Below are positions 28,138 to 36,636 of a stretch of 64,000 bases of DNA, piece after piece. A model generated the notes under the pieces. That model saw only the letters and a program-made list of their open reading frames with translations. It was not told the DNA's origin and ran no database searches. The DNA is taken from NCBI GenBank assembly GCA_020632715.1, contig JACKFA010000005.1, positions 124,001-188,000 of the forward strand. Direction: 5' to 3'. Every line of letters starts with the position of its first letter. Position 1 is the stretch's first letter. Source of the DNA: Deltaproteobacteria bacterium (lineage in GTDB: Bacteria > Myxococcota_A > UBA9042 > PHBI01). A program made the position numbers and the translations under genes.

Positions 28138-30521
28138 GGCGGCCCGCGCTGACGCTGCTCCTGAGCCTCTCGCTCGCCCTCGCGGCCCCCGTGGCTGGCG
28201 CCGCGGAGCCGGACGTCCGCACCTACACGGTGCAGCCGGGCGACTCGGTGTGGAGCATCGCCGAGGCGTTCTACGGGAAGGGCTCCGACTACCGGATCAT
28301 CTATCAATACAACAAGTTCGTGGGCCGGCCCCCGTACCTGCTGAAGCCCGGGCAGGTCCTGCGCCTGCCCGTCGGGACGATGCTCCCCGAGGCGCAGGTG
28401 AGCTGGCTCAAGCGGGAGGTGCAAGCGAAGCCGCCGCGCAGCATCGACTGGCTCGAGGCCCACGAGAAGATGAACCTCTGGAAGCTCTACAAGGTAGCGA
28501 CGGGCGACGAGTCCGCCGCGCACATCGTCTTCGAGGACGAGAGCGACCTCCGGCTCCGCGACAACGCGCTCCTCGTGATCTACAGCGGCTCGGCGGCGCG
28601 CGCCGCGACGGCCGCGCGGCGGAAGGAGAAGACCCGCGTCGTGCTCGAGCACGGTACGATCCGCGGCGGCCTCGCGCAGCTCGACGCCGCGAGCCAGCCG
28701 ATGGTCGTCGAGACGCCGTCCGGCGTGGTCGATCTCCTCGCGCGCGTCGTGCAGATCGAGGCGCAGGCGCGCGTGTCGGCCGTGTCGGTGTACGACGGCA
28801 AGGCCGCCGTGAAGGCCCAGGGCGCCAAGGTCGACGTGCCCGAGGGCTACGGGACCGTCGTCGAGAAGGGGCAGAAGCCGCGCCCGCCGAAGCCGCTGCC
28901 GCCCGCGCCCGCGTGGGCGACCGACGGGCTCGCGGAGGTCGTGCTCGCCGCGCCGCGCGGGAGCCTCGCGAGCTACAAGGCCGCGTGGAAGCCGCTCGCC
29001 GACGTGGCGCGCTACCGCGTCGAGCTCGCGCGCGACCAGGCGTTCACGCAGGTCTTCATCGACGTCGAGGTGGACGCGCAGATCCAGCAGGCGTTCCTCC
29101 TGAAGGACGTCGGCCCGGGCACGTACTGGGCGCGCGTCGCGGGGATCACGGCCGAGCGCCTCGAGGGCGCCCCGTCCGCGCCCCTGGCGGTGACGGTGCT
29201 GCAGGTCTCGTCGGCGCGCCGCCTCGAGCCCGGCGCCGACGGCGCGTTCGAGGTGGTCGGCTACACGAAGCTCGACGGGGATCCGGACGCCGACGGCCTC
29301 GAGTGGGCGCTCGACGACCACGCCTTCGCATCTGCGAAGGACGACCTCGTCATCATGACCCCAGGCGAGCATCGCGTGCGCTTCCGACGCGTTGGTGCAG
29401 CGCAACAGGGCGACGGCCTGACGGTCCGCGTGATCCCGGTGACCGGCGCCATCGAGCCGCCTCCGCCACCGTCGCTCCCGGGGGAGGCGCCGCGCGAGAT
29501 CGCGGTCGAGCTCGTCGACGCGCGCGGGAACCCCGCCGCGCTCCCGGGCCTCCGGCTCACGGCGCCCCCGGACGCGGCGGAGATCCCGCTGACGCCGACC
29601 GCCCCGGGGCGCTGGACCGCGCGGTTCGCCCCGCCGGCGTCGGCGGCGGGACCGTCGGTGCCGCTCGTGCTGAGCTGGGCCGGGGGCGAGCTCGCGACGG
29701 CGCGGCTCGGCGTCGCGGTCGCCGCGCCCGAGCCGGTGCCGGAGCCGCCCGCCGACTACCGCTGGCTGACGGCCGACGTCGCGCCGGCGTGGGATCGGCG
29801 CGCGGACGTGACCCCTGCGCCCGCGATGGAGATGGTGACCCACGTCGGCGTCCACGGGCGCGTCATCGACCAGGGCGCGGTGACGACGCTCGGCGTGGCG
29901 CTCACGGGGGAGCTGGCCCTCGCCGGCGACCGCCTCGGGCTCGACGCCGACCTCACCTTCCTCCGCCCGCAGCTCACGAGCGACACGTCGGCCCGGGACG
30001 GCGGCGTGGGCGACCTCGTGGTCGGCGCGCGCTACCGGCTCCTCGGGGACGACGCCTTCGACGTGGCGCCGTCGCTGCGCCTGCGGGCGCCGCTCGGGAA
30101 GCGCGTGAGCGAGCCGCGCCTCGCGGGGGTCGAGCCCGGCGTGCTCCTCGGGGCGACGCTCGCGGGCGGCGCGCTCGCGCTCGAGACGCGCCAGGCGGCG
30201 ATCGTCGCGACGGCCTTCGAGGCCGACGATCTGCACGTCTCCTACGGCGGCTCCTACACGGTGGTCGCGCGGCTGGCGGGCTTCCTGGCGCTCTCGGCGG
30301 GGCTCGACACGACGCTCGCGCTCGTGCGCCCGGACGGGGTCGCGAAGCCGGACGGCCTCGGCCTCGGCGTCGCCGGCGGGGTCTACCTCTTCGTCGACCG
30401 CGTGCGCGTCGGGCTCGTCGTGGGGGCGGGCTTGAACGACGCCGCGCGCGAGGCGACGGGCGAGCTCTCGGGCGCCCTGACGCTGGACCTCGGCTACGGC
30501 GACGCGGCGGTGGGCGATTGA
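28134..30521 (+). CDS. Secreted LysM - FecR domain protein with beta-barrel-like end
   Basis: 795 residues. A signal peptide is followed by a LysM domain (YTVQPGDSVWSIAEAFYG ... LLKPGQVLRLP, residues about 30-80). A FecR domain follows at about 105-235 (TGDESAAHIVFEDESDLRLR, ... VEIEAQARVSAVSVYDGKAAV-like strands, ending VEKGQKPRPP). Then comes an FN3-like unit (YRVELARDQAFTQVFIDVEV). The last roughly 250 residues have alternating hydrophobic strands (LGLDADLTFLRPQLTSDTS, LRLRAPLGKRVSEPRLAG) and resemble an outer-membrane barrel. It should bind peptidoglycan and possibly span the outer membrane. It overlaps both neighbours by 4 bases, so output to the downstream cyclase is plausible. Confidence 0.88.
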   Translation: MRRPALTLLLSLSLALAAPVAGAAEPDVRTYTVQPGDSVWSIAEAFYGKGSDYRIIYQYNKFVGRPPYLLKPGQVLRLPVGTMLPEAQVSWLKREVQAKPPRSIDWLEAHEKMNLWKLYKVATGDESAAHIVFEDESDLRLRDNALLVIYSGSAARAATAARRKEKTRVVLEHGTIRGGLAQLDAASQPMVVETPSGVVDLLARVVQIEAQARVSAVSVYDGKAAVKAQGAKVDVPEGYGTVVEKGQKPRPPKPLPPAPAWATDGLAEVVLAAPRGSLASYKAAWKPLADVARYRVELARDQAFTQVFIDVEVDAQIQQAFLLKDVGPGTYWARVAGITAERLEGAPSAPLAVTVLQVSSARRLEPGADGAFEVVGYTKLDGDPDADGLEWALDDHAFASAKDDLVIMTPGEHRVRFRRVGAAQQGDGLTVRVIPVTGAIEPPPPPSLPGEAPREIAVELVDARGNPAALPGLRLTAPPDAAEIPLTPTAPGRWTARFAPPASAAGPSVPLVLSWAGGELATARLGVAVAAPEPVPEPPADYRWLTADVAPAWDRRADVTPAPAMEMVTHVGVHGRVIDQGAVTTLGVALTGELALAGDRLGLDADLTFLRPQLTSDTSARDGGVGDLVVGARYRLLGDDAFDVAPSLRLRAPLGKRVSEPRLAGVEPGVLLGATLAGGALALETRQAAIVATAFEADDLHVSYGGSYTVVARLAGFLALSAGLDTTLALVRPDGVAKPDGLGLGVAGGVYLFVDRVRVGLVVGAGLNDAAREATGELSGALTLDLGYGDAAVGD

Positions 30522-32263
30522 AGCTCTGGCAGAAGTACGCGCTCGCGCTCGCGCTCGTGGCGCTCGTGCCGCTCGGGATCGCGACCTGGCAGATCGTCAC
30601 GCACGACCGCGAGGAGCTCCAGCGCAGCGCGCGTGACTATCACCTCGCGACGGCGGACGTCGCGCTCGGCACGATCCGGTCGCTGCTCGAGCGCGCGGTG
30701 GCGGAGGCGCGGACGGTGGGGGCCGCGCTCGCGCAGCCGAGCGTGACCCCGGAGGAGCGCGAGCGCACCGTGCGCGCGCAGCTCATCGGCTCCGGGATCA
30801 TCGACCAGCTCGCCGTCTACAGCCCCGACGGCGCGCAGGTCTTCCACGTGCGGGCGCCGCGCGACGGCGTCCGCGGGGCCCTCGAGCCGCCCGCGCAGCT
30901 CGACGAGGACTCGCGCCGCATCGCGCTCGACCAGGGGCGCCTCCCGTGGCGCGTCGAGCGCCGAAGCGACGGCGCCCCCGTCCTGCCCTTCGTGTTCCCG
31001 ATCAAGCGCCCGGGCGGCGAGCTCTACGCCTACGGCTGGACGGACGTCGACCTCTCCGACCTCTCCGACGACGTCGCGGAGCTCAGCCGGCGGCGCTTCG
31101 GGGGCGTCCCCGGGCTCGTGCGCGTCGTCGACGAGCAGCTCCGGGTGATCGCGGCGGCAGACCCGGCGGAGCTCTGGCGTGACCTCGCCGGTCGCGGCCC
31201 GCTCGAGGGGGTCACCTCGGGCGCGGCGCTGCGGAAGGACGTGGCGCACACCGTCGACACCCACCGCGACGACGGCACCGCCGTCATCGGCGCGGTCGTG
31301 CCCCTCCCGGAGCTCGGCTGGGGCGTGATCGTCGAGGAGTACGCGGCCGAGGCCTACGCGGCGGTGGCGCGCTCGACGAAGACCGCGCTCCTCGTGGGGG
31401 CCATCTTCGCGGCGCTCGCGGTGCTCGTCGGGGTGTGGGCGGCTCGGCGCTTCGCGGCGCCGGTGGTGTCGGTGTCCCGGGCGGCGCAGCAGGTCGCGGG
31501 CGGCGACTTCGCGGCGCGGGTCGCGGTGACGGGCGGGGACGAGGTCGGTCGCATGGCGGGCGCGTTCAACGACATGGCGCGCGACCTCGGGGACTACCGG
31601 GAGCGGCTCGTCGAGGAGACGCGCGTGCGCGGGAACCTGAGCCGGTTCCTGTCGCCCGACGTGGTCGAGAGCGTGGTCGTCGGCGCCGAGGACCTGCGGC
31701 TCGGCGGGGAGCGGCGCGAGATCACGGTGATGTTCGCGGACGTCGTGGCGTTCACGGAGCTCGTCGAGGAGCGCTCGCCGGAGTTCGTGGTGGGGATCCT
31801 GAACGAGCTCTTCACGATCATCACGGAGATCGTGTTCAAGCACGGCGGCATCATCGACAAGTTCATCGGCGACTGCGCGATGGCCGTGTGGGGCGCGCCG
31901 CGCAAACACGACGACGACGCGCAGCGCGCCGTCCGCGCGGCCGAGGAGATCCTGCGCTGGCTCGAGGTCGGCAACGCCAAGTGGCGAAAGGAGCTCGGAC
32001 GCGACGTGCAGCTCGCGATCGGGATCCACACCGGCACCGCCGTCGTCGGCAACATCGGCAGCGAGAAGCGCATGGAGTACACCGCGATCGGCGACGTCGT
32101 GAACGTCGCGGCGCGGCTCGAGCGGCTCGCGCGGCCGGGGCAGATCCTCGTGACGAAGAACACGATGGCCCACATCAGCGGCGAGTTCGACGCGACGTCG
32201 CTCGGCAACATCGACATCGTCGGCCGCAACCGGACGAGCGAGATCTTCCTGCTCGAGGAGTAG
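30518..32263 (+). CDS. Membrane class III adenylate/guanylate cyclase (Cache-HAMP-cyclase)
   Basis: 581 residues from TTG 30518 (TTGA overlap with the previous stop). It has an N-terminal membrane helix (KYALALALVALVPLGIATWQ), a periplasmic Cache-like sensor of about 250 residues, a second helix (LLVGAIFAALAVLVGVW), a HAMP domain (ARRFAAPVVSVSRAAQQVAG) and a class III cyclase domain. The two metal-binding aspartates are present in FADVVAFTEL (about residue 407) and FIGDCAM (about 450), with the substrate-contact segments DKFIGD, EYTAIGDVVNVAARLE. It should make cAMP (or cGMP) in the cytosol in response to a periplasmic signal. Operon partners are an OmpA protein and a LysM/FecR protein. Confidence 0.94.
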   Translation: MKLWQKYALALALVALVPLGIATWQIVTHDREELQRSARDYHLATADVALGTIRSLLERAVAEARTVGAALAQPSVTPEERERTVRAQLIGSGIIDQLAVYSPDGAQVFHVRAPRDGVRGALEPPAQLDEDSRRIALDQGRLPWRVERRSDGAPVLPFVFPIKRPGGELYAYGWTDVDLSDLSDDVAELSRRRFGGVPGLVRVVDEQLRVIAAADPAELWRDLAGRGPLEGVTSGAALRKDVAHTVDTHRDDGTAVIGAVVPLPELGWGVIVEEYAAEAYAAVARSTKTALLVGAIFAALAVLVGVWAARRFAAPVVSVSRAAQQVAGGDFAARVAVTGGDEVGRMAGAFNDMARDLGDYRERLVEETRVRGNLSRFLSPDVVESVVVGAEDLRLGGERREITVMFADVVAFTELVEERSPEFVVGILNELFTIITEIVFKHGGIIDKFIGDCAMAVWGAPRKHDDDAQRAVRAAEEILRWLEVGNAKWRKELGRDVQLAIGIHTGTAVVGNIGSEKRMEYTAIGDVVNVAARLERLARPGQILVTKNTMAHISGEFDATSLGNIDIVGRNRTSEIFLLEE

Positions 32264-32277
32264 CCTCGCGCGGCTCT

Positions 32278-32859
32278 CTACCTGAGGACGCGCTCGACGC
32301 GCTCGAAGCGCTCGGCGAGGTCGTCGACGGCGCGGCGCAGCTCGGCGACGGCGTCCTCCTGCGCGACCCCGTCGTCGTTGCTGGCCGGGAGCTCCGGCAC
32401 CACGGCGAGGAGGCGCGCGGGCTCGCGCGGCGGGGAGCGGTCGTCGGGCGAGGCGGCGACGCGGGACGCGGCGACGTAGCTCGCGAGGTCCCGGGCCGAC
32501 CAGCCCTCGCGGACGGCGGCGGCGGCGATGTCGCGGCGGTGCACCGGGTCGACGACGCGGGCGAGCGCCCGGGCGTGGGCGAGCGTGAGGCTCGCGGTCA
32601 GCTCGGGGCCGAGCTCGTGCACGACCTGGCCGACGCGCACGAGGTTGTGGAGCGCGACCGGGCTCATCGGGAGCTCGGGGCGCGCGAGGAGGGCGCCGAG
32701 GAGGGGGGTGTGGGTGGAGGCCGGGCCGAGCACGTCGAAGGACGCCCCGGGTTCGACGTGGACGGCGAGATAGCGATAGATCTCGAGGGCGAGCTCGAGC
32801 CGGCTCTGATCCAGGGCTCGCTCGAGCCAAGCCACGGAGGGCTCCGTCGGGATCGTCAT
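32278..32859 (-). CDS. Hypothetical protein with ParB-like helical segment
   Basis: 193 residues. The N-terminal half shares its pattern with the next minus-strand gene (SRLELALEIYRYL; ELPMSPVALHNLVRVG; ELGPEL). The middle reads LTLAHARALARVVDPVHRRD followed by a GWSARDL turn, the rhythm of the helices after the HTH in ParB/Noc proteins. The C-terminus ends in a short coiled coil (VAELRRAVDDLAERFERVER). It may be a small DNA-binding or dimerising protein; that is inference from pattern only. Convergent with the cyclase gene, 14 bp apart, and downstream of its paralogue, with which it probably shares a transcript. Confidence 0.65.
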   Translation of the reverse strand: MTIPTEPSVAWLERALDQSRLELALEIYRYLAVHVEPGASFDVLGPASTHTPLLGALLARPELPMSPVALHNLVRVGQVVHELGPELTASLTLAHARALARVVDPVHRRDIAAAAVREGWSARDLASYVAASRVAASPDDRSPPREPARLLAVVPELPASNDDGVAQEDAVAELRRAVDDLAERFERVERVLR

Positions 32860-33000
32860 GTGGTGCTCCGGGCGGTCACGGTTCCCACGTGGCGCACGCC
32901 GAGCGCCGGGCGGGGTTGTTCGAGTGGGCTTCGCACTGCGGGCGTCGGTGGGTGAGTGGCGCGGGGGGGCGGGCGCGTTTCGGTTCTCGCGACGTTTTCG

Positions 33001-33588
33001 TCACGAGGAGGGTAGATCGCGCCGGAGGGCCGCGAGCTTCCTGGCGAGCCTCGGAGCGACGTGGGAGAGGTCCTCGGGGGCGGTGGGGATGGGACCGAGG
33101 ACGAGATCGTGGTGCCGCGGCGGCACGTGACGGACGACGACCCGCGGCGCGGAGCGCGGCGGGGCCTCAGCTGGGAGCGGCGTCGCGGCGCCGCGCGCGC
33201 GGTCGCCGGCCAGGACCGCGCTCGCTGCGAGCGCGACGGCGCGGTCCTCGTCGGGCTCACCGAGGAGGGCGCGGTGCTCACCGAACGTCAGGAGGCGCGC
33301 GAGCTCGGGCCCGAGGAGCTCCTGCTGCGCGCCGAGCGCGATGAGGCGCTCGAGCATCGGCCGCGCGATGGGCAGATCGGCGCGGTCGAGGAGGTCGTCG
33401 AGCGTCGCGGGCGCGGCGTCGGCGCGCGTCGGGTCGCAGCCGAGCTCGTCGCGGACGTGGCGGTAGAGCGCGCTCGCGAGCGCGAGTCGCGAGCGCCCGA
33501 CGGCGGTCCCGAGCCAGCGGATCGCCTCGCCGACGGCCTCGTCACTGGCAGACGGCGGGCTGGACTCTCCGCGAGTCTCGTCGAGCAT
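33001..33588 (-). CDS. Hypothetical protein, paralogue of the downstream ParB-like protein
   Basis: 195 residues from ATG 33588 with GGAG 8 bases upstream; a longer frame to 33684 exists but is less likely. It shares with the next gene the segments VGRSRLALASALYRHV, DLPIARPMLERLIALG and LLGPELARLLTFGEHRALLG, in the same order and spacing. It lacks the GWSARDL turn and instead has a Pro/Arg-rich linker and a C-terminal HVAPRLARKLAALRRDLP helix. The two look like an old duplication that diverged in the second half. Function unknown. The gene starts from an AT-rich intergenic region. Confidence 0.65.
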   Translation of the reverse strand: MLDETRGESSPPSASDEAVGEAIRWLGTAVGRSRLALASALYRHVRDELGCDPTRADAAPATLDDLLDRADLPIARPMLERLIALGAQQELLGPELARLLTFGEHRALLGEPDEDRAVALAASAVLAGDRARGAATPLPAEAPPRSAPRVVVRHVPPRHHDLVLGPIPTAPEDLSHVAPRLARKLAALRRDLPSS

Positions 33589-33959
33589 CTGGCTACTCCG
33601 CGGGCGATGGACGTGCGATGGGAGTGTATCCGAACGATGGGTCGATTGCACACGCAAAGCTCTCGAAGTTGTATCCAAAATCAATTAGAACAACATTTGC
33701 AATTATCGCGTTACGGCCTGTCCAGCACTTTGGACACACCCGCAGGAGCGCGCAGTCGTGAACAACGTTCACGACCGCGCCCGCAGTGCCGTCGATGTGC
33801 CTCCCGAGAGTGCCAAATTGCCAGTCCGCCTCTCGCGACGCCTCGCGAGGCGCCCGCGCGCCCTCTAGCGGGGGCGACAACCGGCTTCCGCAATGGCCCG
33901 AGGTAGGGTAGCGTCCCCACGCGTGGCGCGGTCACGGCCACGGCCCGCCAGCAGAGCCC
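33589..33959. promoter_or_regulatory. AT-rich divergent intergenic region with TetR operator
   Basis: Between the minus-strand hypothetical gene and tetR. The segment 33640-33715 is markedly AT-rich for this genome (for example CAATTAGAACAACATTTGC) and contains GTGTATCC and TTGTATCC as a near repeat, so it likely holds the promoter of the minus-strand pair. A perfect 9-bp inverted repeat, GTCGTGAAC-AAC-GTTCACGAC, lies at 33755-33775 and matches a second site after tetR. TAGGGT near 33905-33910 could be a -10 for tetR. Confidence 0.6.
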
Positions 33960-34655
33960 ATGAACGACGACGAACGACCCCTCCGGCGCAGCTACAAGCC
34001 GGCCGACGAACGCCGGCAGATGCTGGTCGACCACGGCGTCGCGCTCTTCTCGGACGCGACCTACGAGGAGGTCAGCATCGACGACATCGCCGCGCGCGCG
34101 GGGGTCTCGAAGGGCCTCCTCTACCACTACTTCCGCGGCAAGAGGGACCTCTACCTCGAGGTCGTCCGCGCGGTCTGTGCCGAGCTCGAGCGCACACTCT
34201 CGCTCGACCGCAGCGTCCCGCGGTTCGACAACATGCGCCAGGGGCTCATCGCGTTCCTCGAGTTCGCGCGCCGCCGCCGGCGCGCCTACCGCTCGCTGCT
34301 CTCGGGCTCGAACGACGCCGAGGTGCTCGCGCTCCTCGACCGCACCCGCGACACGCTCGCGCAGCGCCTGCTGGACGGGCTCGAACTCACCGAGCCCGTA
34401 CCGGCCCCCTATCGCATGGCGGCGCGGGCGTGCATCGGCGCCATCGAGGCCGCCGCGAGCGATTGGCTCGAGCACGACGACGTCCCCGCCGAGCAGACCG
34501 TGCAGCTCATCATGGCCGGCTTCCTGGGCAACCTGCTCGTCGCGCGCCACGTCGTCCCGCATGGCAGCGCGTCGCTCGATCTCTCGGAGGGCCTCCGCCG
34601 CTTCGGGGCGCTCTTCGCCCGGGAGCCCGCGAGCGCTGGACGAAGGGACGAGTGA
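33960..34655 (+). CDS. TetR-family transcriptional regulator
   Basis: 231 residues. The N-terminal TetR DNA-binding domain is clear: LVDHGVALFSDATYEEVSID, then IAARAGVSKGLLYHYFRGK, with the usual Phe/Tyr pattern in the recognition helix. The rest is helical ligand-binding and dimerisation domain with no recognisable ligand class. The motif GTGAAC-N3-GTTCAC occurs about 190 bp upstream (33758-33772) and again overlapping the stop codon (34652-34666), ahead of the next gene. This suggests autoregulation and control of the downstream secreted protein. No Shine-Dalgarno is obvious at ATG 33960. Confidence 0.92.
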   Translation: MNDDERPLRRSYKPADERRQMLVDHGVALFSDATYEEVSIDDIAARAGVSKGLLYHYFRGKRDLYLEVVRAVCAELERTLSLDRSVPRFDNMRQGLIAFLEFARRRRRAYRSLLSGSNDAEVLALLDRTRDTLAQRLLDGLELTEPVPAPYRMAARACIGAIEAAASDWLEHDDVPAEQTVQLIMAGFLGNLLVARHVVPHGSASLDLSEGLRRFGALFAREPASAGRRDE

Positions 34656-34667
34656 ACGTAGTTCACT
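34651..34667. promoter_or_regulatory. Second TetR-type palindrome
   Basis: AGTGAAC-GTA-GTTCACT, a perfect 7-bp inverted repeat that shares GTGAAC-N3-GTTCAC with the site at 33755-33775. It overlaps the tetR stop codon and lies about 85 bp before the next start. Confidence 0.65.
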
Positions 34668-34749
34668 TTTGATTGCGCTCGGCAGCGAGACGCGGTGTCG
34701 ATCCACCCACCCACCGCGCGAAGCTGCGCGCATCGATCCGGAGACGACC

Positions 34750-36606
34750 ATGCATATCCAGCGACTCACGACATCGGCGGGCGCGCTCGCGCTCGCCGCC
34801 CTGCTGCTCGCGCCGCTCCCGGCCGCGGCGCAGTTCGGCGGGCTCCCGAAGGTGCCGAAGGTGCCGTCGGCGTCCAGCGGCCCCTCGGACGCCCAGCGGA
34901 AGCGCATCAACGAGATCAACAGCCTCGCGCAGAAGGGGGTCGGCAAGCTCCCCGGGAGCTGGCGGGAGAACGCCGAGAAGAAGGCGAAGGCGCTCGCCGA
35001 CGCCGAGGGCTACCTCGAGCAGTGCCGCGCGCTCGTCGGGCCCGACCTCCGCGCGATGTCGAGCGCCGAGGGGGCGCTTCGCTACTACGACGAGCTCGCG
35101 GCCGGCGTCGAGCGCGGGCGCTACGAGGTCCGCTGCCTCGCGGCGTACGAGCCGCTGGCGAAGCGGGTCGACGCGGGAGAGCCGGTCGAGGACGCCGCGC
35201 TGGCCCAGCTCGACGCGGCCGTGAAGGCCTACGCCGACGCGAAGCTCGCGGACAGCCAGGCGGACTGGTGGGCGCAGACCGCGGCGAGACTGCGCGAGAA
35301 GAGCGCCTCGGTCGCCGGCAAGAAGCAGGCGGCCGCCGAGCGCGCCGCGGCGTCGGACCTGCGCGACGCGCAGAACGACGCGCTCGACGACCTGCACGAG
35401 GCGCTCGCGGCGATGCTCACGCTCGCGCAGAAGGGCGAGCCCATCCCGGACGACATGCTCGCGGCCTACGAGGCGGGGGTCGTGAAGGTCGAGGCGTTCA
35501 ACCCGATGGCGCGGACCTACTTCGACACCGAGAAGAAGCCGTTCCTGCTCTGGAACGCGTGGCTCCGCGGCGCCGAGGGCGAGGCGGACATCGCGGTGCT
35601 CTACGGCGCGGCGGTCGCGGCGCGCGGCGAGAGCAAGGGCAAGGCGATGAAGCTCGCGTTCAAGGCCGAGGCCGACCACTGCTACCTCGTCGTGGGGCGG
35701 TTCGCCGACGAGGCGGGCGCGTCGACGAGCCTCGAGTGGAAGAAGCGGGACATCACCTCGATGCAGCGCTTCCGCCTGCGTGACGCCGAGGGGTGGCCGT
35801 TCGACGTCGAGGGCTTCTGCGCGACGAAGGCGTTCCCGGTCGAGCGCGCGGGCACCCTCGAGTTCACCGGCACGCGCAATGTCTACCGGATCGTCGTGCT
35901 CGACTGGGAGCGCGGGAAGCTGCCGGTCGAGATCGGCGGGCTCGCGGCGATGACCGACCAGGACCCGTGCGATCCGACGGCGTACTACGAGCGCTGGGCG
36001 AACCCGGTGCCGGGGACGGTGTCCTACAAGGGTGAGGTGCCGGTCGGCGGCGCGGGCATCGACATCGTGCTCGAGAGCCGGGCGCGCGGCTACGCCGTGG
36101 CGAATGAGCACGCGTACAGCGGCAAGCCGCCGGCGAAGGTGAAGTTCCCGAGGGTCGACCGCGGGACCTGCTGGGACGCGGAGGACACGGGCGACAAGGA
36201 CGCGAAGGCGTACGCGACGTGCAACGCCAAGATCTCGAAGCAGTACGGGCCGAAGTACGACGCCGCCCAGCGCCGGAAGGCGTCGGCGCGGACGATCGGG
36301 GCGCTCCGGGCCGCGGAGGCCGAGCTGAGCCGCCTCTCTTCCGCCGAGGACACGGCGCGTGAGCGGCAGTGCCGCCCGATCTGGGAGCGCATCGACAAGC
36401 GCCTCGGCCAGGAGAACGACCGCCTCGCGGACCTCTACGCCGACCACCCGCACCAGGACCACATCGATACGGTGAAGTGGCTCATCGACCGGGCCGAGGC
36501 GACGAAGCGCCCGCTCCTGCTCGACGGGCGCCCCGAGGGGCAGAGCGACGGCGACGCGCGGCGGTCGCGGCGCGCGCGGATCCTGAAGGAGCGCGCGCGC
36601 GAGTAG
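34750..36606 (+). CDS. Secreted hypothetical protein, helical N-terminal half
   Basis: 618 residues from ATG 34750. A clean signal peptide (LALAALLLAPLPAAA-Q) indicates export to the periplasm. Residues 40-250 are highly charged and helical (ARLREKSASVAGKKQAAAER; LRDAQNDALDDLHEALAA), probably a coiled coil. The second half has a beta-rich segment with several cysteines (CYLVVGRF, GFCATKAFPVE, TCWDAEDTGDKD, ATCNAKISKQYG), then another helical tail with CRPIWERIDKRLGQEND. I do not recognise the family. Placement after a TetR operator suggests it belongs to the regulon of the upstream TetR. Confidence 0.8.
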   Translation: MHIQRLTTSAGALALAALLLAPLPAAAQFGGLPKVPKVPSASSGPSDAQRKRINEINSLAQKGVGKLPGSWRENAEKKAKALADAEGYLEQCRALVGPDLRAMSSAEGALRYYDELAAGVERGRYEVRCLAAYEPLAKRVDAGEPVEDAALAQLDAAVKAYADAKLADSQADWWAQTAARLREKSASVAGKKQAAAERAAASDLRDAQNDALDDLHEALAAMLTLAQKGEPIPDDMLAAYEAGVVKVEAFNPMARTYFDTEKKPFLLWNAWLRGAEGEADIAVLYGAAVAARGESKGKAMKLAFKAEADHCYLVVGRFADEAGASTSLEWKKRDITSMQRFRLRDAEGWPFDVEGFCATKAFPVERAGTLEFTGTRNVYRIVVLDWERGKLPVEIGGLAAMTDQDPCDPTAYYERWANPVPGTVSYKGEVPVGGAGIDIVLESRARGYAVANEHAYSGKPPAKVKFPRVDRGTCWDAEDTGDKDAKAYATCNAKISKQYGPKYDAAQRRKASARTIGALRAAEAELSRLSSAEDTARERQCRPIWERIDKRLGQENDRLADLYADHPHQDHIDTVKWLIDRAEATKRPLLLDGRPEGQSDGDARRSRRARILKERARE

Positions 36607-36636
36607 CGCGCGGGGGAGGCGTCGCCAGCAGCCGCG

